Positions 16,801-39,400 are shown, counted from the stretch's first letter. The stretch is DNA of 45,000 bases from Chondrilla cf. caribensis (GCA_964020155.1 OZ026554.1:4732827-4777826); one strand, 5' to 3'. Translations and numbers: made by a program. Notes: generated by a model from the sequence alone, not told the origin.

Positions 16801-17420
16801 TCTGTACATTTCAATATAAGTGTAATATGCCTTGTGGTGATATCTCAGGTGATTTGACATCATCGTTGCTGGTCACCAAGGGATACCCAGTGTCCATATA
16901 AAAGTCACCAACACCATTTGGGATGCATACAAACCGTCCTGAGTGTGCTATGGGCCTCGTGGTGACAAGCACAAAAATGTCAATTTTTATGCTTGTCACC
17001 ACGACCTCTCCTGTGTGCACATAATGCATCATAGATCTAATACGAATGCACGGACACACTCCTGGAACTAATACGGTCCTTTTGATAGCAAAAATGATAG
17101 GTTTTGTTGCTGATGAAAATTCTCTCAGGTGTCCATATGGAACATAGCATTATACATTTGTATGTACATTTCAATATAAGTGTAATACGCCTTGTGGTGA
17201 TATCTCAGGTGATTTGACATCGCGTTGCTGGTCACCAAGGGCTGTCCAGTGTCCGTGTCAGACTCACCAACACTATTTGGGATGCATACAAACCGTCCTG
17301 AGTGTGCTATGGGCCTCGTGGTGACAAGCACAAAAATGTCAATTTTTATGCTTGTCACCACGACCTCTCCTCTGTGCACATAATGCATCACAGCTCTAAT
17401 ACGAATGTACAGACACACTC
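13896..17420. repeat. ~359-bp tandem satellite array, ten monomers
   Basis: Monomers start with CAGGTGTCCATATGG at 13896, 14256, 14615, 14974, 15331, 15690, 16049, 16408, 16766 and 17126; the last is cut short near 17420. Spacing is 357-360 bp. The monomers are highly similar, far more so than the flanking satellite. Monomers starting at 14615, 14974 and 15331 reappear with their private variants at 15690, 16049 and 16408, giving a higher-order unit of about 1075 bp. Each monomer carries a 97-codon minus-strand open frame, but the period is not a multiple of three, so it cannot read through, and I treat it as chance. Confidence 0.95.
14447..14492. repeat. Hairpin-forming inverted repeat within each 359-bp monomer (example copy)
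   Basis: CGTGGTGACAAGCA and its exact reverse complement flank an 18-nt spacer that itself contains AAAAAT...ATTTTT. The two together make a 21-nt arm with a single mismatch around a GTCA loop. The structure is present in every monomer, some copies having A instead of C at the mismatch. Confidence 0.9.
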
Positions 17421-17660
17421 CTGTGACTCAAAATCAAATCTACATCTGGAAGTGCTTGATCTTTTTACATGTATGGGAAGGTATAGGGTCAAATAATGCT
17501 AAGCACCTTCTTGCGCTCATTGGATAGGGGGCGTGTCAGCATGATATTTCGAGGGGACCTAGCTGTGGACACATACTAACTTATGAAACATTCCCTATCT
17601 CTTTGTGTGCTTTGTAACCCTTGTTATTCAAGGTGGTGCTATGGCCAAATTTTGCACCCC
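17421..17660. repeat. ~185-210-bp satellite, right arm
   Basis: After the last 359-bp monomer the sequence returns to the older satellite (GGTATAGGGTCAAATAATGC, GCACCTTCTTGCG, TTATGAAACATTCCC, GGTGGTGCTATGGCC), ending in unique sequence near 17660. The 359-bp array is therefore nested inside the older one. Confidence 0.88.
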
Positions 17661-17809
17661 TAGGATAGTAAATTATTATTGCATTTTGTTAATTGATAAA
17701 CTATAATAAGTCATGGCTCAAATTAATATATTTGAATAATAAGTGCGGGAAATGTGGAACACTGCAATAATGTGGTAAAATAAACGAAAATAAATAATAA
17801 TAATAACTG

Positions 17810-29559
<11,750 letters not shown>

Positions 29560-30034
29560 TTCCAGCGGGAAGACGGTTGATAGTGCTTGAATCCTGTTCT
29601 TTCTCTTCTGTAATCTACTTCACCGTGTGACAGAACCACAAAAAATCACTCTTTTCGACAATCGCAACTGTTTCGTTCGAAAACGCTATTATAGTGAAAG
29701 GGATCGATCTAGGGGGTAGCGAATAGTTCTTAGGTGATGGAATTCACAGGCTCGTAATGATATTCATGGTGTTAACTAGATTCATAGGTTTGTACAGCAA
29801 ACCGCTGTTGCTGCGTCCCGGTATGGGCGTATTTCTTCAAAACTTGCATCGCTGAAAATACGAGGAGAACCACCGGATCCCGTCCTCTGGACGCATTCCT
29901 GCCTTGTAGCAAGAGAACACTCTCGTCTGTGGAATTGTTTTTAGCCCCAATTAAAAGGGGCGTGTATCTGTGCGCAGATTGTAAGGATCACACCCACCTG
30001 TAGCCGCACCCCAAATTCCACTTTCCGGGACAAA
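29560..30034. promoter_or_regulatory. Divergent promoter region, LIM gene / IQ-PTB gene
   Basis: The two start codons are 475 bp apart and point outward, so both promoters should lie here. The segment has more CpG than the introns. No TATA box or unmistakable motif was found. Confidence 0.6.
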
Positions 30035-30542
30035 ATGGAAGAGCTACAAATTGGACATATTATTGCTATCGCTGTATCGGGAGTCTTCGTTCTCCTTTTA
30101 ATGGTCGTTACCATGATGTGCTGTTTCGCTTTGTATCGCAAACGAATGCTCTGCTTCAGGAGAAGTGTCGACCACCGCAGACCGCGTATCTTCACGCAGG
30201 AAGAAATAGAGAAAGGTTTAAAAAGGAAGAGAAGACTGCAGGTATGTTTAAATATCAGGTTACGGGCACTTCTAGGTTCTAAGTAACCGCGAAAATGTGA
30301 GGTGTTGGTATATTATGTAGTTGAAGGGGGTGTAATGGTAGTCTGTTGGCTTGTTGTGGTGTGTGGTCTAGCATATTCCATGTAGATGGTATCAACACAT
30401 ATTCATGAATTACTAAAAGATTGTGCTTATCAGCCCTGTGAAAGCTGTGTATGCACATATGTGTGCATGCACAGCATACACACGCATGTGCCCAGGCACA
30501 TACACACAAACCCCCCCACACACACGTAAGTGCGCACACACA

Positions 30543-30607
<65 letters not shown>

Positions 30608-32498
30608 ACACACACACGCACACACACACCGATGAACATGCACTGTATATAAAGTTGCATTGGGTATTATACATAGATCCATATTCGAGAAATCCACACA
30701 CATCATATGTGATACTGTATTACAGAAACACATATCTTGGATTAATTACCATGTATAATCTCACTAATGGCATTAAAAATAGGGTCTGGCAGGACAATCA
30801 AACAAGAAACACGATAATTCCAACTACCTTCAGTCATCTCGTCCTCACAAATACAATCGCAAGAAGAGTCGTTTGCCTTTCATAGAGGACAGGGAAGAGC
30901 TGTTGCAGAATCCAATGTTAGACCCCGACATCGACAAAGTTGACTTCAGTAATCCCATGTTTGACCGCAGAAAGGCCCTCATGAGAGATGCTGCTGTTAC
31001 TATCCAATCATGGTACAGAATGTGGAGGGAGAGGATACCTTTTCTACAAAAGAGAGAAGCGGCCTTGATAATCCAGGTGAGCTGATAGTTTGTATAATAG
31101 ATATACGCATGCTTTGATTCCAACGTAAAGTTTATAATTAATTTTGATATCAAATTTGAGATAAATATGTGGCATTATATTGGAGTCCACATTGCATATA
31201 ATGTATGTACCACGATTATTGAACATAATTATTATAATACATGTCCACATATCATGAAGGTTCACTGAATACAACTTTTTCTATGAAGCTATATATTTAT
31301 CACAATTGTGCTTTGAGTGTGTTTTGGTATAATGGATGCTATCTTGGCTACAGTACTCATAATATTATACATATCGCTGTGTTCCAATTTCCCTCACCAT
31401 GTACATGTGTACTGTTCTTAGAGTGTTTGGAGGGGCTACATGGTTAGAAGGGACTTGCCAGAATACAAGAAGGAGAAGAAGGAACGAGATGTGAGGGAGA
31501 TTGTTACCCACTGAGTGTCCACACACCCAATAAACTATGTGGCCCTAACCTTATGTATTTGTAGGTGCAGAAGAAGAAGGCCATGTCTTACGGCAAAAAG
31601 AAAGGAGCCTTATTTCGTAAGTCGGAATCTCGACATGCTTGTTATTATTGTTGTTGATTTCAGTATTCCCTCATTTCTTTAGAGTTGAAGTTTTACGATG
31701 TCAAGGTGAGAGAACTCTATACCATACATGCACAGTGAATGAATGCAACGTATTTATCTGGGTTGTAAAAAGTGAACAGCCTCAGTTTGTGTGTTTGTGG
31801 CTAGCTCACCTCATTCGTGTGTATTTGTATGTGCAGTAACATACCATCTAGTGTATACTGAGTGTGATGAGTACATCCAGAGAATGGTGGATGGTGAACA
31901 CATTAATTTCATACACATGGACAACCCTTGTGATTTCAGAATTATTTCCTACATATCATCTTTTTCTGTTTGTAGTCTTTTGGATTTGCTGTTGTGGATC
32001 ATTTATATGGAGTTGAGACCATTCGTGATGCTGCAGAGCAGCTGAAGGCCCAGTATGGTAGCAGGGGCAAGATGCGATTGAAGCTCTTCATCTCTGTGAA
32101 GGGGATCAAGCTCTTTGATGCCTACACATTTGTGAGCCACTCTATTGCATACATACATCTGTGTATACCAGTCCACAACATGTATGAGTGCTAACATTTC
32201 GAACTAATTGTATTTGTATGTGTATCGTGAGAAAATTAAAAATAATGTATGACTAAGTAACTGTTTTGTTGTCGTAGCAACACTATGCCACTGTGAAAAT
32301 ATCGAGTGTGTCATTTTGCACAATGGACCCTCGCAATCGTCGATTATTTGCTTTTATTAATCGAAGAAAGAGGAGGAATTTCTGCCATGTGTTTCACTGT
32401 ATTAAAGAACAAGATGTGAGTCTTATATACCTTTTTAACACTGACATGCACAGATATGCATCTAAGTGCTCATATACACATGTCATATGAACGAACAC

Positions 32499-32544
<46 letters not shown>

Positions 32545-33298
32545 GCACGCACACACACACTTATTGTTCACCTCTTTCACAGGCTTTAAAGATGGTTGAG
32601 ACAGTTGCTGAACTGTTTGAGATAACCTTCAAACAAATGCAAATAGAGAGAGAAGTAGAAGAGGTCAGTATATTGAGTAGACCTCAATATTTCCTGAGTG
32701 TCCGTGAATGTTTGTACATATATGTAGATATAGTGAGTTCTTGTTAATCCACTGCAATTCGTTTTCCACAAATATGATGGATTAACGAGTTTACAGATCA
32801 ACTGGATATTCATTAGTACTTGTATGTTATATTGTTACTGGGAATTTGTGGCAGATTAAAAGGTTTGATGGATGAAGCAGCGTATTGACAAGAATTCATT
32901 GTACTTGTCCTTACACAGTATACAGTTGTTGTTTGCCTCATTGTCTCAAATTGTACATGCAAATGTACTCCACTCATTCCAGTTGATTTATCTCACCTGA
33001 TGTGTGTAATCCTACAGGCACGAAAGAAGGAGCTTCTGGATAAGAGACGAACCAGGGGATCTAATAGGATGGCAAACTCTATTGCAGGCTCCCTTGCCGA
33101 GCTGGATGAAGAAGTGGTAAACATGATGCAGATGGCTGGTTCGACCTCTGTGCATGGCTCTCCACAAATGAGACCAGGTTTCAAGCAATTTGTGCACATG
33201 GCAGAAGTTCATCAGAATAGTGCCACTGGTTCTCGGAACTCACTCTCTAGTAATACTTCATCAGAGGCTGTAATCATCAGACCACAGGTGTGTGTGTG

Positions 33299-33368
<70 letters not shown>

Positions 33369-33927
33369 TGTGTGTGTATGTGCATGTCTCTGTTTTTATA
33401 AACCCTCTAATAAGTCCACCAAGAGTCTAATACACTTTGCATTTGTGCACACAATCACACTTGCAGTCAACAGCAAAAGCATAAAGTACACTCCATGAGA
33501 GCTCTTTTGTACTAAAATTTCTGTGCTAGTGGGAAATCATCATGGGCAAATTGTATTTAGTATGCATATTATTCTTATCATGTTTCATATCAAGTATACA
33601 TCCTCCTTTCAGCAAACTAGAATTAGCACATTATCTACTCAGGCAAGAGCAAGTTATCACGAGTCACCTCTACTCCAGCAACATACCATGAGAGAAATAA
33701 GAACCAGTACAGGTAACATTGTCAACCAAGGAGCTCAGAGCTCTTCGGATACAGAATCAGATGGAGAAGATAATGAAGGTTTAGATGATGAAGAAGATAA
33801 TGAAGGTTTAGATGATGAAGAAGATAATGAAGGGTTAGATGATGAAGAAGATAATGAAGGGTTAGATGATGAAGATGGAGATGAAGATACTGACGTTGAA
33901 GAGGACGAACAAGAGGATGAATTATGA
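30035..33927 (+). CDS. Membrane-anchored IQ-motif and PTB/PID-domain protein
   Basis: Ten exons: 30035-30241, 30783-31076, 31422-31490, 31565-31616, 31683-31705 (23 nt), 31976-32131, 32278-32415, 32583-32663, 33018-33287, 33613-33927. Frames agree; about 534 residues. Residues ~6-34 (IGHIIAIAVSGVFVLLLMVV...) form one membrane span after only five residues, followed by RKRMLCFRR, so the topology should be N-out, C-in without a signal peptide. Residues ~130-185 hold IQ motifs, VTIQSWYRMWRER and the textbook IQSVWRGYMVR, predicted to bind calmodulin. Residues ~205-340 resemble a PTB/PID domain (FYDVKSFGF, GVETIRDAAEQLKAQ, KLFISVKGIKLFD, ISSVSFCTMDPRNRRLFAFI, FCHVFHCI, then a long helix). The tail is Ser-rich and ends in acidic EDNEGLDDE repeats. 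I do not recognise an orthologue; exact ligand is unknown. Confidence 0.83.
30535..30629. repeat. (CA)n microsatellite, intron 1 of the IQ/PTB gene
   Basis: About 95 bp of CA with TACA and CGCA interruptions. Confidence 0.96.
32494..32560. repeat. (CA)n microsatellite, intron 7 of the IQ/PTB gene
   Basis: About 65 bp of CA with a CGCACGCACG block, ending 22 bp before exon 8. Confidence 0.95.
32738..32894. mobile_element. MITE-like element with TTCTTGT ends
   Basis: Left end TTCTTGTTAATCCACTGC and right end (reverse complement) TTCTTGTCAATACGCTGC are inverted repeats with four differences. The element is about 157 bp, has no ORF and lies in intron 8 of the IQ/PTB gene. A degenerate inverted copy is in TMEM231 intron 3 (about 10211-10305). 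The target duplication is not clear. Confidence 0.72.
33288..33380. repeat. (GT)n microsatellite forming the exon 9 donor
   Basis: Exon 9 of the IQ/PTB gene ends ACCACAG at 33287 and the intron begins directly GTGTGTGTGTTGTGTG; the donor is part of the tract. Confidence 0.93.
33769..33876 (+). repeat. 27-bp coding minisatellite, acidic tail
   Basis: Four in-frame units encode EDNEGLDDE at the C-terminus of the IQ/PTB protein. Two units use GGTTTA and two GGGTTA, showing stepwise duplication. Confidence 0.92.
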
Positions 33928-34021
33928 CAAAAGCGAATATATTCATTCTTGTCGATAGGGGGAGTTATTTAATCGCATGTATCCACTTATGATCCCAGTA
34001 AAATCTTTTTTTGTTTAATGT

Positions 34022-34034
34022 CACGTGCAATAAA
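34022..34034 (+). promoter_or_regulatory. E-box and AATAAA just before the TBC1D19 start
   Basis: CACGTG at 34022-34027 and AATAAA at 34029-34034 lie in the 117-bp gap between the IQ/PTB stop and the TBC1D19 ATG. AATAAA is the likely polyadenylation signal of the upstream gene, only 10 nt before the next start codon. Confidence 0.55.
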
Positions 34035-34044
34035 TTGAAAGAAA

Positions 34045-35664
34045 ATGGCGTACGACTATTCCAGCGTTCGTGATAATTTGCAAGAAGTGGTTATGAAGAA
34101 GCTATCCAGCGAAAATATAGACCTAGGAGATCTCAAAATGTACGTCAGGAATGTTTTGCGGACCGAAAAGCTCAAATCCAAAGTCCAGAATGTAATTTAT
34201 CATTCTATCCGCCAAGAAACCGTGGAAGCCAAAAGCCTAACATTGAAGAAGACAGTTTACGAAATTATCGAAGGCATAAGCCAAGAGTGGAAGGTAAAGC
34301 TTCAAATGGCAGTCAAGAGATTAGTTTCCAAGTCAGGCGCTCCCTTACTGAGACCAAGAGAGAAAGCTGAGAGAGATTCGATAGAGGAACATTGGAGCTC
34401 TTTGGGTAACACTGCATCCAGCAGTTTGATGGTCAAAGTCGATCCAGTGTATTCACCTGATGACTTGTACAACTTTGTGTCGGGCAGCATTGAGAGGTTG
34501 TATGAATCCACCAATGGCTCCACAGCATCCCCACTGGCCATCTCTTCCCTCCGTTTGGACATGCCTACCCTCAGCTGCATTGAACTGCGCAATATGTTTC
34601 AAGAGCTCCATCCCTCAGTCTTGCAGTCTGACATAGTTGTGAGTGGACGTTGTAAGATGCTCGATGATTCCAAGGTCGATGCTGATATTAGAGCTGCCCG
34701 GGTGATTCAAACTGGTTTAAACCCGCTAGCTAGACAAGTGTGTAAGACCGGTTGTCCACACTCCCAGCGATTCAGACTCTGGTGCATGGCTTTGAGTATC
34801 GATGTCTCCTCTCTGGGTGAAATGGAGGCCTTCTTTCTCAAACTTAAAGATGGTGTCCTTGACACCAGTTCTCTCCTGGATAGTATTCTCATTTCTGATG
34901 TATCCTCTTGCATTTCAGACAATGATAGTTATTTTGTTTTTGAAGATATGGCCTATCAACTTGCATTGGCCTTTGTGAGGGATCCTGATAACAATGCCAT
35001 TCTCGATTGGACAGAATTTCAAAGTCATCCTATTTTGTCCGCTCATCCCAACAACTTGTCCGCTCATGCCAACAACTTGTCCCCTCATCCCAACAACTTG
35101 TCCCCTCATGCCAACAACTTGTCCCCTCATCCCAACAACGTGTCCACTCATGACGGTAACATGTTCACTCATCGCCAGTTTATACCTTGTCATGGTTTTT
35201 CCTGTTTCATTGCTCCGCTGTGTTATCTTCACAACGATGTCCATGTAGTTTACCAGATTTTCAAGGTTCTTTACAATCGCTACTTCCGTCATCTTCCCGC
35301 TGTGTCTGGGCATTCCTACGGCATATTGTACCTGTCTGCGGTATTTGAGGCACTCTTGGAGGAAAGAATCCCCCAGCTTGTACTACACTGCCACACACAT
35401 GGGATCGACACACTCAGACTTGTATTCAAGTGGATGTTTTATGGATTTGCAAATTGTCTCAAACCGGACCAGCTCTTGTTACTTTGGGACAGAATCATCG
35501 GATTCGACTCTCTGCTTCTTCTTCCAATGTTAGCTGTGGCCATTTTGGAGTTTAGAACCTCGTATTTAATGCTAGCCACTACCTTTGAACAAGCAGAAAA
35601 TATGTTGAGTGATCTACATCATATCGCCATTTTGCCCTTGTTGCAGACTACATTGTTTTTGTAA
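34045..35664 (+). CDS. TBC1D19: TBC1 domain family member 19 (TBC1D19), intronless
   Basis: One ORF of 539 residues (human about 526). The family belongs to Rab GTPase-activating TBC proteins, although its substrate is not established. Conserved C-terminal TBC segments are clear: SYFVFEDMAYQLALAF (human DYYFVFEDYLYQVLLCF), IPCHGFSCFIAPLCYLHND, FKVLYNRYFRHLPAVSGH, LFEALL-like VFEALLEERIPQLVLHCH, FKWMFYGFANCLKPDQLLLL and WDRIIGFDSLL. The dual-finger motifs of active TBC domains (IxxDxxR and YxQG) are not seen, as in human TBC1D19. A minisatellite encoding LSPHPNN/LSPHANN interrupts the domain at residues ~331-370. All neighbouring genes with identified orthologues are spliced, so the lack of introns is notable. 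The ATG (AAAATGG) gives a good initiation context. Confidence 0.93.
   Translation: MAYDYSSVRDNLQEVVMKKLSSENIDLGDLKMYVRNVLRTEKLKSKVQNVIYHSIRQETVEAKSLTLKKTVYEIIEGISQEWKVKLQMAVKRLVSKSGAPLLRPREKAERDSIEEHWSSLGNTASSSLMVKVDPVYSPDDLYNFVSGSIERLYESTNGSTASPLAISSLRLDMPTLSCIELRNMFQELHPSVLQSDIVVSGRCKMLDDSKVDADIRAARVIQTGLNPLARQVCKTGCPHSQRFRLWCMALSIDVSSLGEMEAFFLKLKDGVLDTSSLLDSILISDVSSCISDNDSYFVFEDMAYQLALAFVRDPDNNAILDWTEFQSHPILSAHPNNLSAHANNLSPHPNNLSPHANNLSPHPNNVSTHDGNMFTHRQFIPCHGFSCFIAPLCYLHNDVHVVYQIFKVLYNRYFRHLPAVSGHSYGILYLSAVFEALLEERIPQLVLHCHTHGIDTLRLVFKWMFYGFANCLKPDQLLLLWDRIIGFDSLLLLPMLAVAILEFRTSYLMLATTFEQAENMLSDLHHIAILPLLQTTLFL
35036..35160 (+). repeat. 21-bp coding minisatellite in TBC1D19
   Basis: About five to six in-frame 21-bp units, each encoding (L/V)S(A/P/T)H(P/A)NN, alternate CCC and GCC at one codon, so the duplicating unit may have been 42 bp. 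They lie between two conserved TBC segments. Confidence 0.93.
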
Positions 35665-36419
35665 TTTTATTTTCTGTTGTAATGACATTATGTTCCTGTT
35701 GTATATATGATCTATGCTGTGATATAGCGGAGTATGATACTTGGATATACCGCGCTATATTGCTACGGATACCAAGATTTTCCACCATCTCCGGGGTGAT
35801 GGGCGCGCGAAACAATAATTGAATTCATGACTACGTATACCCAAGGGAATACCCTACCGTTTTCATTTTCAGCAACGAGATGCGCCGTCCTCGTGTGAGG
35901 TACAGTACAGGTGTAGTCTCGAGCTTGTAATCCAGGAAGAGCTAACTTAAAGAAGTGAATTACCACTCTTGTTCATCCACGCGTGTTCCGTATCGAGTTC
36001 AAGGAGGTAAACAAAGTAGCCACTGTCATCTTCTAATGTGTGATTCTAATTATTTTATTGGCCCCTTCAATTCGTGCCGTTATCGGTTACATGTGCACAC
36101 TACTGTCCAGTGTTGTATAGTCCGTATTGAAATAGACACTCTCTCCTCCTATTGAGATTAAAATGAATTGAAATTTATATCTAATAGACTTTTTCATTTT
36201 AATAGAAGTACTTTATTTTCAGAGTGCATACTGTATTTGTCATTTCACAGCTCCGAGGGTTCATACAGGTTCCAGGGATCTCCCTTGAGTAGATCATCCC
36301 ATCCTGAATACTGTCCCATGGTTTGTGACTGTCACTGTGTATGCAGTGTGTATTGTTGTCAAGCATTATGCAGTATTCATATTTTCATTTGTGTGTGTCA
36401 GCCGTTATTTGTTTGTTCC
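35665..36419 (+). other. Region between TBC1D19 and the beta-helix receptor gene
   Basis: The gap holds the 3' UTR of TBC1D19 and the 5' region of the next gene. An imperfect inverted repeat (ATATAGCGG ... CCGCGCTATAT) lies at about 35723-35759. The receptor reading frame stays open back to 36168, but a pyrimidine-rich tract ending ATGCAG at 36425 looks like a splice acceptor, so a 5' UTR intron is likely. No other gene is seen. Confidence 0.5.
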
Positions 36420-39400
36420 ATGCAGATGTTGAACACTTGGGTTGTTATCTGTTGGCTATCCCTGTGGGCACCTCTGACAACATCACAAACAGATTGTCCT
36501 CTATCCTGTGACCGTTGTGTAGACCCATCCAATGGTACGGACACCAGGAACTGTCTCAGTGGTACTTCATCTTGCTTCTCCTTATCCTATTCCCTACTGA
36601 TGGATCCAAAAGACGATTTGATCATCTGCCTTACTTCCAGTGCAACACATTACTACAATGAATCTCAACCTCTGCGCAATGTGAGTAATATCGCCATAGT
36701 TGGAACCAGCGAGAATGTTACTGTTGAGTGTTCTGGTAATAGCGGGTTGGCGTTCGTTGACGTCAGAGGCATTCGCCTGTCATACGTATGGTTTGTAAAC
36801 TGCCAGGCTGTTCGCAACAGCACAAGCTACTACAACCAGACTGACAATACCGAGCCAGAACATTTTTTAGTAGGACTTTACTTTTGGCACTGTAGGGATG
36901 TTGTCATGGATACGGTTCGAGTGACTGACAGTAGTGGTGTTGGGGTTGTATTTTTCGAAACAATCGGTGAAAATCGTATAATTTCGTCCGTAATAGCACG
37001 GAACCGTTGGAACAATAGTACATGGTACAAAGGTGGAGGAGGGGGAGTCATTGTGGAATTTCCCTTTTGCTCTCCTGGTACAAAATATGGTCAATGTATT
37101 GGGACGGACCTTTCGAACAGTGATAGTAGATATGACATTACCAACACTACTTTTGATGAAAATTACTCTTTTTTGCATAACCACTCTGATTATGCTTTTA
37201 TCGTCCCTGGGGATCGGAACCACATAGTATTTGGGCGAGGTGGAGGACTCACACTGTACTTCAGAGGTGAAGCATCCAACAACTCAGTCTCAATTTCAAA
37301 TTGTATGTTTTCGAACAACACGGCACTCTTTGGTGGTGGAATCCTCAGCGAGATTCAGGACACTGCATCTAACAACACTGTCTTTGTTGAAGCGACCCAT
37401 TTTATCCAAAACAAGGTGCAGTACTCAAGCCAAGATTGGGGTACATCTGGTGGGGGTATACGATTTGGATTGACCTTTTACTCGCCTATACATTCTCTGT
37501 CAAACAGGTTGCAGATGATGGGTTGTCTGTTCATCAACAACACAGCTTACACAGGAGGAGGTCTGTCTCTTATTGTGACCAATAACAGCCAATCCGATGA
37601 GTCTGGGATTCACATTTCAGATTGCTACTGGGAGAGAAATGTTGCAAGGCTTGGAGCTGCCATCGATCTAACACGTTGGGGGAGTGTCTACGAAGGGGAT
37701 GTACCCGTTGTTTTGGAGAGGAACACTTTTAGATATAACTCTGTTTCCTACTGGGACAACAGCTCTTTGATTCTAGGCAGTGGTACGGTGTATGTCGATA
37801 CAGTTTCCATCACCATTATAGGTAACAACTCTTTCTGTGATAACTCAGGTACTGCTCTCAGCGTGCGCAGTGCTTCCGTTACTTTCAAGGGTGAAGAGTA
37901 TGCACAAGACCAGCCGTTCTATACTGTTTTCTACAGGAACACAGGCCGAAGCGGAGGTGCCATTGCACTGTATGGCAGTGCTTGGATCAAGGTTTTCGAT
38001 AACTACCACTTTAGATTTGAAGAAAATAGTGCTTCTTTTCACGGAGGAGCTATTTTTGCAGAAGGAATTGGAAACCGTTACCTGATATCCACAAGACTCT
38101 GCTTCATACAATATTTTGACATTTCCAAGTCTTTCGATGAATGGGAAAATGTTACTTTTGAGTTTATCAACAACAGGGCCACTTATGGCCACTCCATTTA
38201 TGCCACCTCTCTCATACCCTGTGTATGGGGTTCTACATCCGGACCAGGCGGATTCACGCAGGCACAGTTGAATGCTACTTTCAGAGGAACGGTGTTCCAC
38301 TATGAGAGTTGCACCACGGAAAACTGTAATTCTACTGGAGAAGTTGCCACTGCACCAAGTCATGCAAACTTTCAGAGTAAATCGAATGAAATATTTCATG
38401 TTTATTCTGGGGCAACTTTTGTTTTACCTTTTGAGGCAACTGATGACCTCGGACATCATTTGGAGGGGCCGTCCTTCTATGTGACCTCCAGTAACACCTC
38501 TGCCATCAAAGTTTCTGAAGAGTTTGCCATCATTTCGACCAGTTTTGTGAAACTTGAAGGTTGCCCTGGTAATTCAACGACATTATCTCTTGTATCAGGA
38601 CAGGAACCACTGCTCCAGGTGGATATTCATGTGATGATTGTTGAGTGCCCACCTGGGTTCAAGAAAGTACATGAAAAGTGTACCTGTAGGTGCTCTACTG
38701 GTGACAAGAGTCCTATTGATCATTGCATCGGTTCTAATATGACAGCTTATATACGTTCAGGATATTGGTATGGGTGTTTAGATAAAGAAGCTGGGAACAC
38801 TTTGTTGGCATTTCATGATGAAACATACTACTTTGCAGCATGTGGCTATGGATTTTGCAGCCATAATGATTCCAACCGTTTCATCCCTTTACCAAATGAT
38901 AAAGTCAACAGTACCTGCGATTCCATAAATGACCGCATATGTAACGATAATCGTACAGGTATGCTGTGCTCAAATTGCATTCCTGGATATGGGATATCCC
39001 TCACTTCGTGGGACTACAAATGTGTTGACTGCTCCAAGGTAGGAGGAGCCTTCTTTATCTTGCTCGCCGTTGAAATTATCCCACTTCTTGCGTATGTACT
39101 GTTCTTCATAATCTTCAACTTCAATATTCTGTCCGGGCCTCTCTACTCCTTTGTCTTCCTCTGTCAAGTGAAGTATATCATTCTTCCTCAGCATTCTTAC
39201 TATTTGGAGAATAGCATGGTAACTGGCTTTAGTGTTTTGAGCAAAATTGATCGTTTTCTTAGTGGTGTTTTCAACTTGAGGTTTTTTGGACTGTTTGTCA
39301 CTGATGACACGTGTATCAGTAAAGATTTGACGGCCTTGCAATTCCTACTGATTCGATATGTAATTGTTTCCATCCCCTTTCTCTTTTTCTGTCTCTTCTT

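Noticed and set aside
14255..17418. Nine copies of a 97-residue minus-strand ORF as a tandem gene family
   Set aside because: They recur because the DNA is a 359-bp satellite. The frame is not kept between monomers, some copies are truncated, there are no splice or promoter signals, and the peptide resembles no family.
11345..17660. CRISPR-like array
   Set aside because: The repeats are long tandem units without unique spacers, in an animal genome; this is satellite DNA.
36168..36419. Extending the receptor protein upstream to the ATG at 36168
   Set aside because: The extra 84 residues would bury the signal peptide internally, have no conserved look, and include a likely splice acceptor (pyrimidine tract then CAG at 36425).
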